The translations under genes and the position numbers were made by a program. The notes under the pieces were generated by a model. That model saw only the letters and a list, made by a program, of their open reading frames with translations, had not been told where the DNA came from and did not search any database. A stretch of 64,000 bases of DNA from Ascidia mentula (Eukaryota > Chordata > Ascidiacea > Phlebobranchia > Ascidiidae). Each line of letters starts with the position of its first letter. Position 1 is the stretch's first letter. This document shows positions 1 through 11,625 of this stretch, in pieces. Location: assembly GCA_947561715.1 (NCBI GenBank), contig OX387198.1:13082001-13146000 (forward strand), in the 5' to 3' direction.

Positions 1-2481
1 CAGCTTTGTACAATAGTTTTTTTATGGAAAATCACGAGGAAGTGATTGCTTGTCTTTGCCACAAGTCCATCATTTTCGGCGATTGTTACGATCCAGCCGA
101 GGCGATTCGTTATTTCGTTTCTTATATTCAACTCTCCAGTCTTTTCCCAAAACTTCGTTAAGCTTTTCCTCGATCTGTAAAAGATATGTACACGTCATGA
201 AGCGAAATCAACTTTGTTTCCAAATATTAAACCTTAAAAAAAGTTACTATTTACAAGCGATTATGTCGTCATTCGTAAATTGAGCATAACAGCACTTTGT
301 TTTGCAACAAATTCTAAAATATAGAAGAACGCCAAATCGATTTTTAAATATTAAGACCAGCGTTTTAATTAAATCATGCCATTGATTTTCTCTTTGCTTG
401 TCAAGTCAAACTGCCCTTCTATTATTCATCAATCTTTGTCATAGGTGGCCATCACAAAAACAAAAACAAGCTGTTTACTGCTAGAGAAACGGAAACCCCT
501 TGAAATTATGCGTCAAAAAGTTTCAAACACACAAATTAAACCTTTAGCTTACCTTAAGTGGTATTTAATGTGTTTTTGTGGTTTATATTAAATTGTGTAG
601 TGTTTGTTAAGCGTACGTTTTGACATATCTTGCCGCAGCCAAAAAAGTCATTCATTCCAGTTGTCGTAGGTAAGAACTAATGGAAAATATACACATCTTT
701 TAACATCACAAATTGTTTGTACTCCCTGGGAAGTAGTTGACGAACCAAGTGTTCATAATCATTACAATACCAACATGTGTTAATGACTGTCTACAGCGAT
801 ACTTTCACACTGTGTCGCAGGTATGACCGCCCTACAAATACACGATGCGTAACCATGCAGCACCTGTTCCATTCCATCAGTAATTTCCTCAAAGCATAGT
901 CGGTATGTGGAAAGCGCTCGCCGGATCATATGATCTGCGTCGTTGTCGTTCGTGACTGGATAAATTTTTGTCTGTTGACAAAAACAGGTAAACATTGTCA
1001 TGAAGGATAACACTTCCACGGATTAAACCTTGCGCCACCTTATGCAACACTTACCAACAGAAACTGTTGTTTGGTATATTTATATATTTTCAAGTGTTCA
1101 ACACACATATAGGCCGGTGCCTTGTCACGATGATAAAGCGGTAAGAATATTGTGCGTGTTTTTATTCTTTATTTTCTGGGAAACACATTCGCTTTTCAAC
1201 ATTTTTGCCGGGACTTTGTTACCACATATAAGTACAATTTTACAGAGTTAAGTAGCGAAGTCAATTAATATCATTGATTGATTATTTAGGTTATACTCGC
1301 CAAGCAAACAAACAGAACGTCGCAATGTATAACAACGCTTTGTATTTTGCGGATATTCTTTTGCCGAGTTGAAATAACCAACATTAAAAGCGGATTTAAA
1401 AGAACACGACGCGTGTACAAACAAAGATAACACCAACCTGCAAAAACCCTTCGAATCCTCCGCCAGTCATTGTTTATCTTCTTGGGCAAAAGTCGGACAA
1501 GCAAAACCGCCTATTGACAGTTACTTAGCACTGATGCGAATTCGAACAATGTGACTCGCGTATGTGCAACGGAACAGCAATGCGCGGTCGCTATATAGGG
1601 ATGTGAAATGAAGCAACGCGATGTAACTCGACCCCTCAGTATGTTACGAGGCTGTTGTGGAGCCGAAACTAAATACGTAGCTATTTGCCTTCGCCTGTAG
1701 TTTGGCGTGTAACTCGTGCGCACCCTCCAACACTTCTTGTAACGCCAGTTTAAATGCCTTGCTATACGAGGTCATAAACCACGTTTCTCGTAAGGGATTT
1801 TAAAACAGCGCGCGACGCTCTATGACGGTCGGCGAGTAATGTTTTAAACTACTTTTCGAACACAAACAGGGTATCGGGTTTGTATGATGGCGTATATACC
1901 TGTGCCGAATCGTCACTGCTTCGAAAATAATAAACAACTAGTTTAAATCACTGCATATCTGCAGACTGAACGCATTCGATCTAACAAGCCACAAACTCTA
2001 ACTGCAGGACTGTAAATGTTGTTTTTGCTATGGTCAATATTGCCGGCATATCGAAAAGCACGTTTTATATCTGTAGCATTAACGGCAAATTGTCAATTCT
2101 TCCATCTTTTACTGCAGCCAAAATACAAGCAAAGGAGCAGCGTGCCAATATTAAATGAAAACAAGTTTGTTTTTCAGAACGAAGCAACCCGAGCTGACTG
2201 TGACAAAACCTTAATGCCAAGGTTATAAATCCTCAGTAAACAACAGGACAATACGTTGTATGTTTTTATATGGCGGGAGGTTCTCAATAGGAAACGTATT
2301 GGTTTCAAATTTCCAATTTCAATCCTGTAATAACCTCGTCGTGCTAAAACGGACATTTTGGATTTTATGGCATTTTGGAGGAAATCCATTTCGGTGCGCT
2401 TGTGAACCTCAAAGGATGTAAACGGTTCTAAAATGAATCCTAAGTTGTTAGTATTGCGAGGTTTGCAATTAATATGTATTT

Positions 2482-2510
2482 ATTTCGCCGATGTCTTTAG
2501 GCATCATCAG
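2482..2510 (-). repeat. Degenerate hammerhead-like core
   Basis: On the minus strand this reads CTGATGA, then GCC, a 10-nt loop, GGC and GAAA. This resembles the stem-II half of a hammerhead ribozyme core. Just upstream on that strand is a palindrome around TATCGATATCGATA that could act as stem I. The base before it is G, which is not an allowed cleavage-site nucleotide, so activity is unlikely. Probably a decayed end of a dispersed repeat. Confidence 0.3.
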
Positions 2511-3360
2511 TATCGATATCGATACTACAAACACAGGCGAAATATATTTTATATTTTATATCTGCTACTAAATGCCTTGGTCAGTTATAGACTAGGAGAT
2601 TTTGTTAATACAGGCCTTCATTTGATGTAAACGCTTATGCGAACGTTTGAAACAGCATTTACATCGCATTTTCGCAACCGTACAAACTTCACTTTCCCAT
2701 GTAACATAGCGCTGTTGTAAGGTGTACAAAAAAGACAATTTATGTAGTTTTACCATTACCACAATAAAACACAAGGGTCTAATGATGGTAAACCGTGTTT
2801 TCCAACAAACTGATTCACCAAGGAAGCTTTGGTCGAGCACTTACAGCTAACTTCCCTTCAAACTTCAAATAACCTCTTAAACTCAGGTTTAGGATGGATT
2901 GGGCATTTCCTGGTTGAACGCCAGCATTGTGGCGCAGCAGAGTTTTTGGTAAATGCTGGTTTATTTCTGAACGAGACAAAATTCTCACTCCATGGGCCGT
3001 TTGCATACTTTATTTCGTTTTTGACATTAATCAAACATAGAATCTGCGTTACAAAAAAGTTTTAGTTTATCAGTGTTCTTTTTGTCAGTAGTGCATTTTC
3101 CAACATTCACTCCTGATTCGTTAGCGCCATTTTATTCACTCAAATGTTGTGTTTCATTTTTGCATAAAGTTGATTTAGGCCCGAAGCCACAATTAGAGAT
3201 AGTCGAACGACATGATTCGTTAAAAATCGTAAAATACGTTTTTCTACGGAAAACACAAACCTACAAACTATTTTGACAGATTGTATTCTTTGTAAATATT
3301 ATCACATTACGAGTTATGTGATATAAAATTAAATAAATGCACAAACAGTAAAGCAAATAT

Positions 3361-3412
3361 CCCCCCCCCCCCTCACACACACACACTCACTCACACACAC
3401 ACACACACACAC
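3361..3412. repeat. Poly-C and (CA)n microsatellite
   Basis: A run of cytosines leads into repeated CA dinucleotides with a few CT interruptions. It is a simple repeat with no coding content. Confidence 0.95.
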
Positions 3413-3425
3413 GCAACAACAAAAC

Positions 3426-3672
3426 GCGAGGTTTCGATCTCCAGAAAGCATCGTGTTTGTATTGAAACCCTGCATGGACAGCGCAAGCGAATCATTAATG
3501 TATCTATTTGACAACCACGCGATGATCTTCTCTGGCCTCCTAATGTATGATAATTTTAGTTGGAGAGACGTGGCTTAAGTATCGACAGACAGGCAAAAGT
3601 GTAGTTTCGAGAATTATAACGAGCACATGTATTTTGCATATTACTGAAAGCTACTCAGTTTGTTGGTATTTT
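3426..3672. repeat. Dispersed repeat, copy 1
   Basis: Matches 5220-5465 in the same orientation. Shared blocks include a segment around CCAGAAAGCATCGTGTTTGT, the phrase GACAACCACGCGAT, GTTGGAGAGAC.TGGCTTAAG and a GTATTTTGCATATTA.TGAAAGC tail. The copies carry indels and many substitutions, so they are old. No terminal inverted repeats or target-site duplication are obvious. Confidence 0.75.
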
Positions 3673-5219
3673 ATTTGAAAAATACGTTTATTAAATAGGC
3701 TACCACCCAAAAGTGGTTTGTACGTAGTTGGCGAACCAACGGACATACGCCGACTGCAAAGTCGCAGAAAAGTTGAATATTCCCTTCTTGGCTATTTAGC
3801 GACCGGGCCCCTCGTTATAGATAAACCGGATGTTTCATAATTTAGGTGAAATGTGTTTCACATAAAAACCTGTATGTTTTTTCGATAATCGTTCAATGTT
3901 TTGGTCGCCATTTTCCTTGAAACACGTTATTTTTCACTTTGCCGACATGAAAACAAACAATCCCAGAATCCATATCAATGTGTGTTTACATTCTGAAGTA
4001 ACAAGTGTGTGCATAGGGAAACGAAATTTCACTAGGGATATTCTCCATATGCCCGGATAAACTGTGCAACATGTGTTGGGATCAGAAAATGCTTTCAATC
4101 TGGGTGGAAATCGTATCGTAAAATTTCCTCATAATGTTATGTAAAGCAATTTGCCATGGCCATAAAATTCAATGTAGTTTCGGATGTCCTAAATCCATTG
4201 TCTGCTTAATGTGTTTTCGACCTCCGAAGTATTCGGGTCTATGTAATTAAAGGTGTGGTAAACTTAACCTGAAATCTGGCTACGGTACAATAGCTTTTAA
4301 AGATGTCGTTAATTACTTGCTATATATTTCTATCCGGAAGGTGACATTGTATTGATTTTCGTGACGTTTTTTAACCGGATTGGCTCGGATGGATTGTGTA
4401 ATGCGCAAATAAACTGATTCCATTCCTCACTCACAAACGCACAAACAATTACATACGGTCTCTACGGTTGAAAATTTTTTGCTGAACAATATTGGGTCAT
4501 CAAAAACCGGTGCATCTTTTTCTCAAAATGTGTTTGTAAATTTGAAGACATATTTTTGTCGAACAAAATGCTAATGGTAACAAGTTTTGTGAATATTTTT
4601 TAGTTTGGACCGCACGCGCTTGCGTTAGTTTTGGTCACAACGTGAATAAAGTAGGCAGATATTCCCCAAGATTAAAGTATGTTTATCTTATGCCAAACCA
4701 CAACAAGCAAATGACGAACACGAAACGTTGCTTCGGGTCAGCGACGAGATTTTCACCAATGATAAGATTCGCACCGTTTCCTGCGATAACACCAAGTAAA
4801 GCGGTCTGGCTCTCGGCCACATATACGTCACACGACAATGGAGACCAACAAAGGCGAGAGAGAATTAAAAATCGCCTTTTCAGCAATGTGTGTTTTTTGT
4901 TTGTCAACCGCCCGAGTTCTTTTCGCGTTGCAGCAGGGGCCGCAATCGACGCACCTTTCGATCGATTGAAACGTCAACGTCGTGAGAGAGAAGGGAAGGC
5001 GCCTACGGAGGAACTCCTCAAAGTTTAACGGGCCAGAAACAGCGGTTGATGGGTTTTGGGCGAATTGTGGTTTATCAGCAAAAAATCATTGTCGCGGCCA
5101 TGGCCACAGATGTGTGTTTATATTGTGAGGCGTGACGAATCACCGGCAGTAGTCGGAAGTAGTCATAACGGCGGCTGTCTATAAATATATGCGTATGACG
5201 CAACGTGCCTTCTGCACAC

Positions 5220-5465
5220 AACGCTTCGATTTCCAGAAAGCATCGTGTTTGTATTGAAACCCTGGCCAAAGCAAGCGAATCGTGGGTGCATTTTATTTGA
5301 CAACCACGCGATATATCGTCTGTGGACTCTTAAGGTTAGATGATTTAGTTGGAGAGACATGGCTTAAGTATCAACAATTAGGCAAAAATGTAGTTGCAGG
5401 AATTATGAGTTGCACAAGTATTTTGCATATTATTGAAAGCTTAATTTGTTGATATTCTATTTGTT
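5220..5465. repeat. Dispersed repeat, copy 2
   Basis: Second copy of the element at 3426-3672, about 1.8 kb away and in direct orientation. The middle part has diverged more than the ends. It could be an old local duplication or two insertions of one non-autonomous element. Confidence 0.75.
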
Positions 5466-8400
5466 TTTCGCGACTGCATATTCCCAGGACTCTGTCGACC
5501 ATGATCCAATTATAATATTCAGTTGCAAAATCCTTGGAAGCCGAAAATGGGGATAATAGGTAATTTTGTGTTCAAATGCAACAAGCAGTTCACGTTTCTA
5601 GTTACTTTTAATTAGGTTAAAGGATTATCGCCTACATTATTAATGTCTAATTAAACCCACGGATCATGTTTTGTCTTATTGCTAATGTAGTGTGGTCTTT
5701 CTTACATTATCATTGCGAATTAGCCCGAATCGAACGAGTATAAGACATAGCACACTTGTAACTTTAGATAAATATTATGAACTGGCAGTTGTGACACCAC
5801 TATAGGTCACTATTGGTCATTCGCACATCACGGAAATGACCCAGGTCGATGAAACCACGTATCTAAACATGCTTTGAGAACTTCATCAAACCAGATAGAT
5901 GGCGCATGGTGCCTCAATACAAAGCCTAAAACTAAAGTTCCACTCACACTGTTAGATATATGAAATATTTATATTCTTTATGTTCATTTACCGCACTTTG
6001 CGCGGATAAACAATGAGTTTCCTGCATCACGACCCCGCGCACGTGAGGTTGGTAAGCTTTGAAATAATCCCCAAGGATACAATGACGTAAGATTGTCGGT
6101 GATAGATCTTGGGCGTCGCGTGGTAATGTGTCAAGTCCTAGTGAAGAAATCTTGCTGTTTTGCGGTTGAACAAAGCCAAATATTTAGTGCGGCTCAAAAG
6201 CAAAAGCACAATTCACACATGCGCAGCAAGACTTGATGTGCGAGTTTTATGCAAAGCATACAGTAAATAATGCATGTGTTTATCGCATTAGGAATGGGGT
6301 TAAACACGCAGCATGGAACTGAATGAGTTCTGTGTTTATGTTTGTGATTGCGTAATGACAGGTAAAAAATGTTTGCTGACGTATTTTGGTGTTCTGTACG
6401 AAATTTGTCGGTGAGTTTCTCAGAAAATATTTGCCTCATAAAGACTCTGATCGCGAATTTTAGCCCAGAACAACGCGGGTTCGAATCCCGGTGCGGTAAA
6501 ACAAAAATGAAACAAGTAATCATTGATAAAAAAATATTTGAATTTACATGAAATATCTTCCAAAGCGGAATCGAAAACCCGGCATTTCCCTTTGTATCGG
6601 AATCGAGGAGAAGGAGTTTTTACTTTAGATATTATCCACGAGCAAGTGAAAGCGTGACAAAAAATGTCGTTTAACGTGGAGGCGTTAGCAGCCATTTTTG
6701 TCAAATTGGCGTATATGCTTTTTATGAGCGATCTCGCTTCGTTGATTTTCGCTTCTGTGAATTTCCAAAACGAAATTTACAACCTCCATCACCGCAGTCG
6801 GTTTAAACCACTCTATATTGACTTCATGACGCACGGAAAAAGATGAACAGGACAGTGGAAGAAAAACATCGCCTTGACGTAGCGCCACAGCGAGTGCTGT
6901 CGGGTTTTACAAGCGTCGCCTGCGCGAGTACCGTCTCCACCGTGGTTGCATAATTCTAGTTTTTTTGACGCCAAATCTGAATACCGACAGCTGGATGCGC
7001 CATAAAAAAACACAACAAAAGCTCCATAAATACCTTATAACTGTACTTTAATAGCATAGGGAAACGCTTTAAAATCAGTCGGATGGTACGCACTATTTGG
7101 TATGCACAAGAAATCCTGATGGTAGATTTGCATTTGGAATATGAGATGCATTTCTTGTGAGTGGTCGAGCATCATTTTAAATTAATTACGCCGAATTGTT
7201 TCTTGAATAAAGGCTTGGGTGGCAAGCAAATGAACAATTTTTTGCAACTTCGACAGTATTTGAGAAAATTTGTGGTGAAATAAAGAGTTTGTTTGTGAAA
7301 TATTCTATTGTTCTATATTTCATCTGTGCCATCGCAACAGAGACTTGCTTAGGCGGGCCGTGGCCCATTAATTCTGTCCTTGTATTAAATTTCCCAACTT
7401 TCAATCGGCAATTGAATGGAGAATACTTGTTGCACATTGCACTGTGCTGCTTGGCGTTTCATACCTGAAAAAATGCAATGCTGCTCGATCGCGGAACTTA
7501 CGTTAGGAAATGTTGCATGGGGTTCACCTGAAGGCCACGAGATTTTAAGGCACGGTCAAGGAAGTAGTATCCCACGTGGCCTGGCTTTAGTTCTTGACGT
7601 GTCACGTTTTTCTTTTGATAAAAAGTCAATGTAATCGAACACAGCACATCGTACATGGATAGTTGGGATCGGAAGAGTACATTTTTATAATTTTTCCAAA
7701 ACTAAAAAATAATTTTGGATATTGTTACTTGCAAAACAAGCGATAACCCAGGAATAAAGAATTTTATTTTATCTCAGTTTAGAGAATTTTGGTACACAAG
7801 GTATCTTCGTTTCAGCGAACAAATGTGATCAAATGCCCGTGCGTTCCTAGTTGTGACAATACCACCATGTTTTGTCGCATGTCTGCATATTTCTGACTTT
7901 CCTGCACTGTCGTACATTTAGCGAATGAGACTTTAACCTCGGGAAAGCGCAACGGTTGATTCGACTTTTTTGAGTGACATTAGATTGTTCGGTTTTCCTC
8001 TTGGGGTGCCCATGATTCTACTTGCGCTAGCGGCATGTGCACAGCGCAAGTTCAGGAAATGCATTCGTTACGCGAAGAGTAAGATTCGTAATGGCACCAA
8101 TTGCTGACAACTTACTGCGGAAGGCGGGTTATAAGAATAAGGGCATTTCTAGGCCATATAGTTCATAGAAATGTTTTAACGAAGCCAACGAAACACAGCG
8201 CGTTTGTGCAGAAACTGTCTATCGCACAAGGGTTATTATAATGTTGTGAACTCCAGTTCTATTTGTCAATGTACAAACTTTCAAGACGACATTGCCTGTG
8301 TTCTTCTAAAATCCAAATAGAGCTAAATGTGGTGTTGTTGCGACAAGCACTCCAAATGATTTCGTTGCTATGTTTGTTGAAGGACAGGAAGACATATCCC

Positions 8401-9219
8401 ATCCTGACACCTCGAGGGTCGTAACGCCATCTATTTAGGAATCTTTATTTGGCAGTGATAAGGAGCGCGCCACACTCGAATCAATACGCTCCGTTGGTTT
8501 GCGCACAGTCTGGTGAACATATCTCCATTCTCTTTCACAAAAAGATACCGAAATCAATTAAATCGCCCACTGGTCTTCATGCTACGGGGTACGATTGAGA
8601 TGATGGGCGCAAAATTTTTTAGTTCAGGGGTGAGCGTTTAAAACGAAAACTAGATCTTGACGCGTTTAAACTGTTCAAGAACCCGGCGAGGTGTGAATGA
8701 CGGATGGGTGGCAGCATTTGGAACACTTAACATTTAAACTGAAGATATATTTAGCCTTTATACAATTGCGTCGTGACAGAAGAATGGCTCATTTTTTCTT
8801 GGCGATTTGATACCAGTATCGTGCTTGTATGGTGCAGTGTGTATGGTCACGTCCTTGTGGATATACCTTGGTATACAGTGAGCTTTATCTGGCGGATTGA
8901 AAGTATTGCAGAACACCATATAGAGATGTTATTTTGTAAATTTGTTTTTTTGATGGTTTTTCAATATCAGTCATGCAAATTCGCTGAATTTTTGGACAGA
9001 CTACAGTCGAATTCATGCTTGTTTTTACCGAAATTTATTTTGCTTCAAACAAAAAGATCGTCAGTTTGTTTGTTTGTTAAATTGTTGATTTTTAACATGA
9101 AAACTTGTGCTTTTAAAGGTGATTAAGTAAATGGAAATTTGTGTGCGTCTGCCTTAATTTTGTGAACGTTAAAACAAAACGCGTTCACTTTTTACGAGGT
9201 GCGGAACCTCAAATAGGAG

Positions 9220-10811
9220 ATGTATCTGGACCTGAAACACAACATCGACTCGCGACAAACACAACAAGCGTTACTGATTTTAGTTGAACCACGCGGACGC
9301 GGCAACGTCACAACTGACCCCACCACAACCCCGGATGGGCCCCCGTCCCCATGTTCACAACTGGTGACCTGTACACCGCAGGATATTCAGATATCAGGGG
9401 TGATTTTGACTGTAAGCTTGCTTGCCATGATCGAGAACTTCGCTTTGCTGATTGCCGTCCTTCGTTGGAAACTGGGAAAGTCGTGTAGGATGTTCTGGTT
9501 CCTATGGCACCTCTCGTTGGCCGATGTGGTGGTTGCAGCCTCGTTCACCTACTTTCACGTCAGGCTTCTTAGCGCGTGCGCCTCCGCACAAAAGTAAGTT
9601 TATCACGTGACGGATAAAAACATATTATGACGCAACAGGGGGAAGGCATCGGTAAAAAATATCAAAAACGCGTCATCTGCTTTTCTCACCTATGATTCAC
9701 TAAACGCTTAAATAAAGATGTACAAATGAATTCGCGATTCCGTGGTAAACACAGACAGTACAAAAAACTGTATTTCAAGCTAAAAATCTCATTAGTTTTT
9801 TTCAATTAAACTTGGGCGGTAGCAGACTACCCAAAAGACGTTGGACAAATATTGTTTGTGTTTCTCTAGATGCCTCGTTCAACATCCAGTGGAAGTGACG
9901 ATACTCCTCATTTTATTCTTCTCTGCAATTAGCGCCTCCCACCTGTTTGTCCTGTCCGCCACTGTAGACCGCTTTATCGCCGTCAAGTGGTCACTGCGTT
10001 ACACAAAAATCGTCACTACGCGGAGCACGAGGATTGTCGCGACCTGCGTTTGGATTGGCTCGTTTGTTTTCCCGTTCATCGGCGGCTTGGGTACGTTGTT
10101 ATGGCAACCGGAGTTGTCCTACTCCATGACCACTCTCGCGTGTGGGTCGTTGTGTCTGCTTTCCGCTGCCTGCGTCATCGTTCTCAATGTGTGGCTCGTT
10201 CATTACGCGTGGACTCGTGTAAGAAACGGTGAGTCTTGCAAGCGAACCCCGCTTACTTTCCAATTGGTGAAAAATTTTAAGGCCAAGTTCGGCGCGATTT
10301 TTGCAAAAGCTTTGAATGCTTGCATATAGCTCAATTTGAAGTAATATTTTTGCAAAAATGTGAAACATTGTGAAAAGTTCAATTGAATTTATTTCCGGCT
10401 GCACTCAGTCTTTTGAAACCAAACCTCCTTCATACAACTATTACTTTCTCTCATACAGCACCTCAGGGCTCAATTCAACCACGCGGCCGACCTTCAACAA
10501 GCAGCTCATTCCCGGATCTCTCGGCTTATCAGAACAGCGTCAGGCTAATCGTGACCCTTGCCTTGTTCGTGGGATCCTTTCTGCTCAGCTGCGCCCCGTG
10601 GTCCGTGGCTCTTATCGTGTGTGAAGAAGCGCAGAGTTGTGTCGCCAAGAAAAACCAAGACTATACTCTTGTATTGGTTCTCTTCCACGCTCTTGTTATA
10701 CCCGTGTTGTACGGTTTCAGAGTAGAGGAAGTGAAGAGACGAGTTATCAGGTTTTGGAAGAACTTGTTGCCGCGCGGTGGTTCGGGGTGTTGTGGCAATA
10801 TTGCATGCTGA
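9220..10811 (+). CDS. Rhodopsin-class (class A) GPCR
   Basis: Three exons, 9220-9593, 9870-10228 and 10459-10811, joined by GT-AG introns with matching phases (2 then 1), encode 361 aa. An in-frame TAG at 9214-9216 supports the ATG at 9220. Seven hydrophobic segments lie at about residues 58-82, 92-116, 132-156, 179-203, 211-237, 272-298 and 313-331. Class A marks are present: ENF in TM1, LAD in TM2, DRF (a DRY variant, 158-160) ending TM3, and CAPW in TM6 in place of CWxP. TM7 has VIPVLY, so the usual Asn/Asp of NPxxY is Val. The N-terminus has an NVT glycosylation site, and Cys-Cys near the C-terminus could be palmitoylated. It should act as a plasma-membrane G-protein-coupled receptor; the ligand cannot be told from sequence. 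The DRF-IAV..SLRY stretch after TM3 resembles melanocortin/lipid/adenosine-like receptors, but I do not assign a subfamily. Confidence 0.88.
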
Positions 10812-11625
10812 TCATTTTTTTTCTTTTTTTGAAGCGTTTACGTTGTCACCCTAGAAAATCGTTTAAAAGCCCTCCCTACCGTTAATGGTTTAGATTCCGT
10901 TTTCCAAGAAAGATAACATTTACATTTAGCATGTTTTTCAGTTATGAAACAACTTCATAATACGCCAAGATTTTTGACGCAACTGACCTGCAACCACTAT
11001 TTCGCTGGCGAAACATAAACCGCCATTTTGTTCCCCCAGAATTTTCACCTTTTCTCTTAAATATTTCACTTGAATGCCTCCCAAATAAGTTGTCATTGCT
11101 TTCTCTGTTCCCGGATTTTGCGAACTTTATGTTTTCTATGCGACTTGCAATGGTTCACCTGTCTTTCTTCTTTTTTGTATTTTTTACCATCCCAATAACA
11201 CGCAGGCAATATACATTGGCTGCCGTCACCAAGCGGTTGGTAATATTTGTGCTAAACGAAATATATATTTTTGCATTTTTTTTGCTTTTTATGAAACCTT
11301 TTAAATTATCTGTAACTGGTACGGAAAATATTTAATTCGTTGCGATTTCTCTTAATTTAACCAAAAACATACCGCCCTGATTTGGGCACTGTTTATTTTT
11401 GCTACGTGTCCAAGTGGCCCTAAAAAAGCGGTACCACTTTCGCCAAGAAAATAAAATTGCGCGATATAAAAATTCAAGTGCTGTAAAATGAAATACAAAA
11501 AAGCTGGAAAGAAAAGGAAGCTCTTAGCAACGTTTTAATAATCCATTTCCAAGTGGAACTTAGCGCTACACTTTGTATGCAATAAAGAGGATGGTCAACT
11601 ATGCAGTCTGTATGATACATAGGCG
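10812..11625. other. GPCR/NPHP1 convergent spacer
   Basis: AT-rich spacer between two convergent genes. The minus strand carries an AATAAA at about 11392-11397, placed to serve as the NPHP1 polyadenylation signal, with an ATTAAA variant nearer the stop. No coding sequence seen. Confidence 0.5.
11392..11397 (-). terminator. Candidate NPHP1 polyA signal
   Basis: AATAAA on the minus strand about 230 bp beyond the NPHP1 stop codon. Position and strand fit; use is not demonstrated. Confidence 0.4.

Larger units (their letters stand above)
1..9219. other. Gene-poor region, no supported CDS
   Basis: About 9 kb of AT-rich DNA. Reading frames here are short (at most 128 codons), several lack an ATG, and none has recognisable domains or convincing exon-intron structure. 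I see only a dispersed repeat pair (3426-3672 and 5220-5465), a C-run plus CA microsatellite (3361-3412) and a CTGATGA...GAAA repeat fragment near 2482-2510. It may hold distal regulatory DNA or non-coding exons of the GPCR gene, but nothing shows this directly. Confidence 0.5.

Noticed and set aside
4642..5028. 128-codon plus-strand frame
   Set aside because: It opens with GTG, has no domain or signal and lies in noncoding-looking sequence.
6460..6500. tRNA-like B-box (GCGGGTTCGAATCCCGGTGCG)
   Set aside because: The T-arm looks good, but no matching 5' acceptor strand or anticodon arm lies at the right distance; at most a truncated tRNA or SINE scrap.
8773..9126. 117-codon plus-strand frame upstream of the GPCR
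   Set aside because: Starts with GTG, is rich in AT-driven Phe/Leu, and is separated from the receptor by an in-frame stop; no splice link found.
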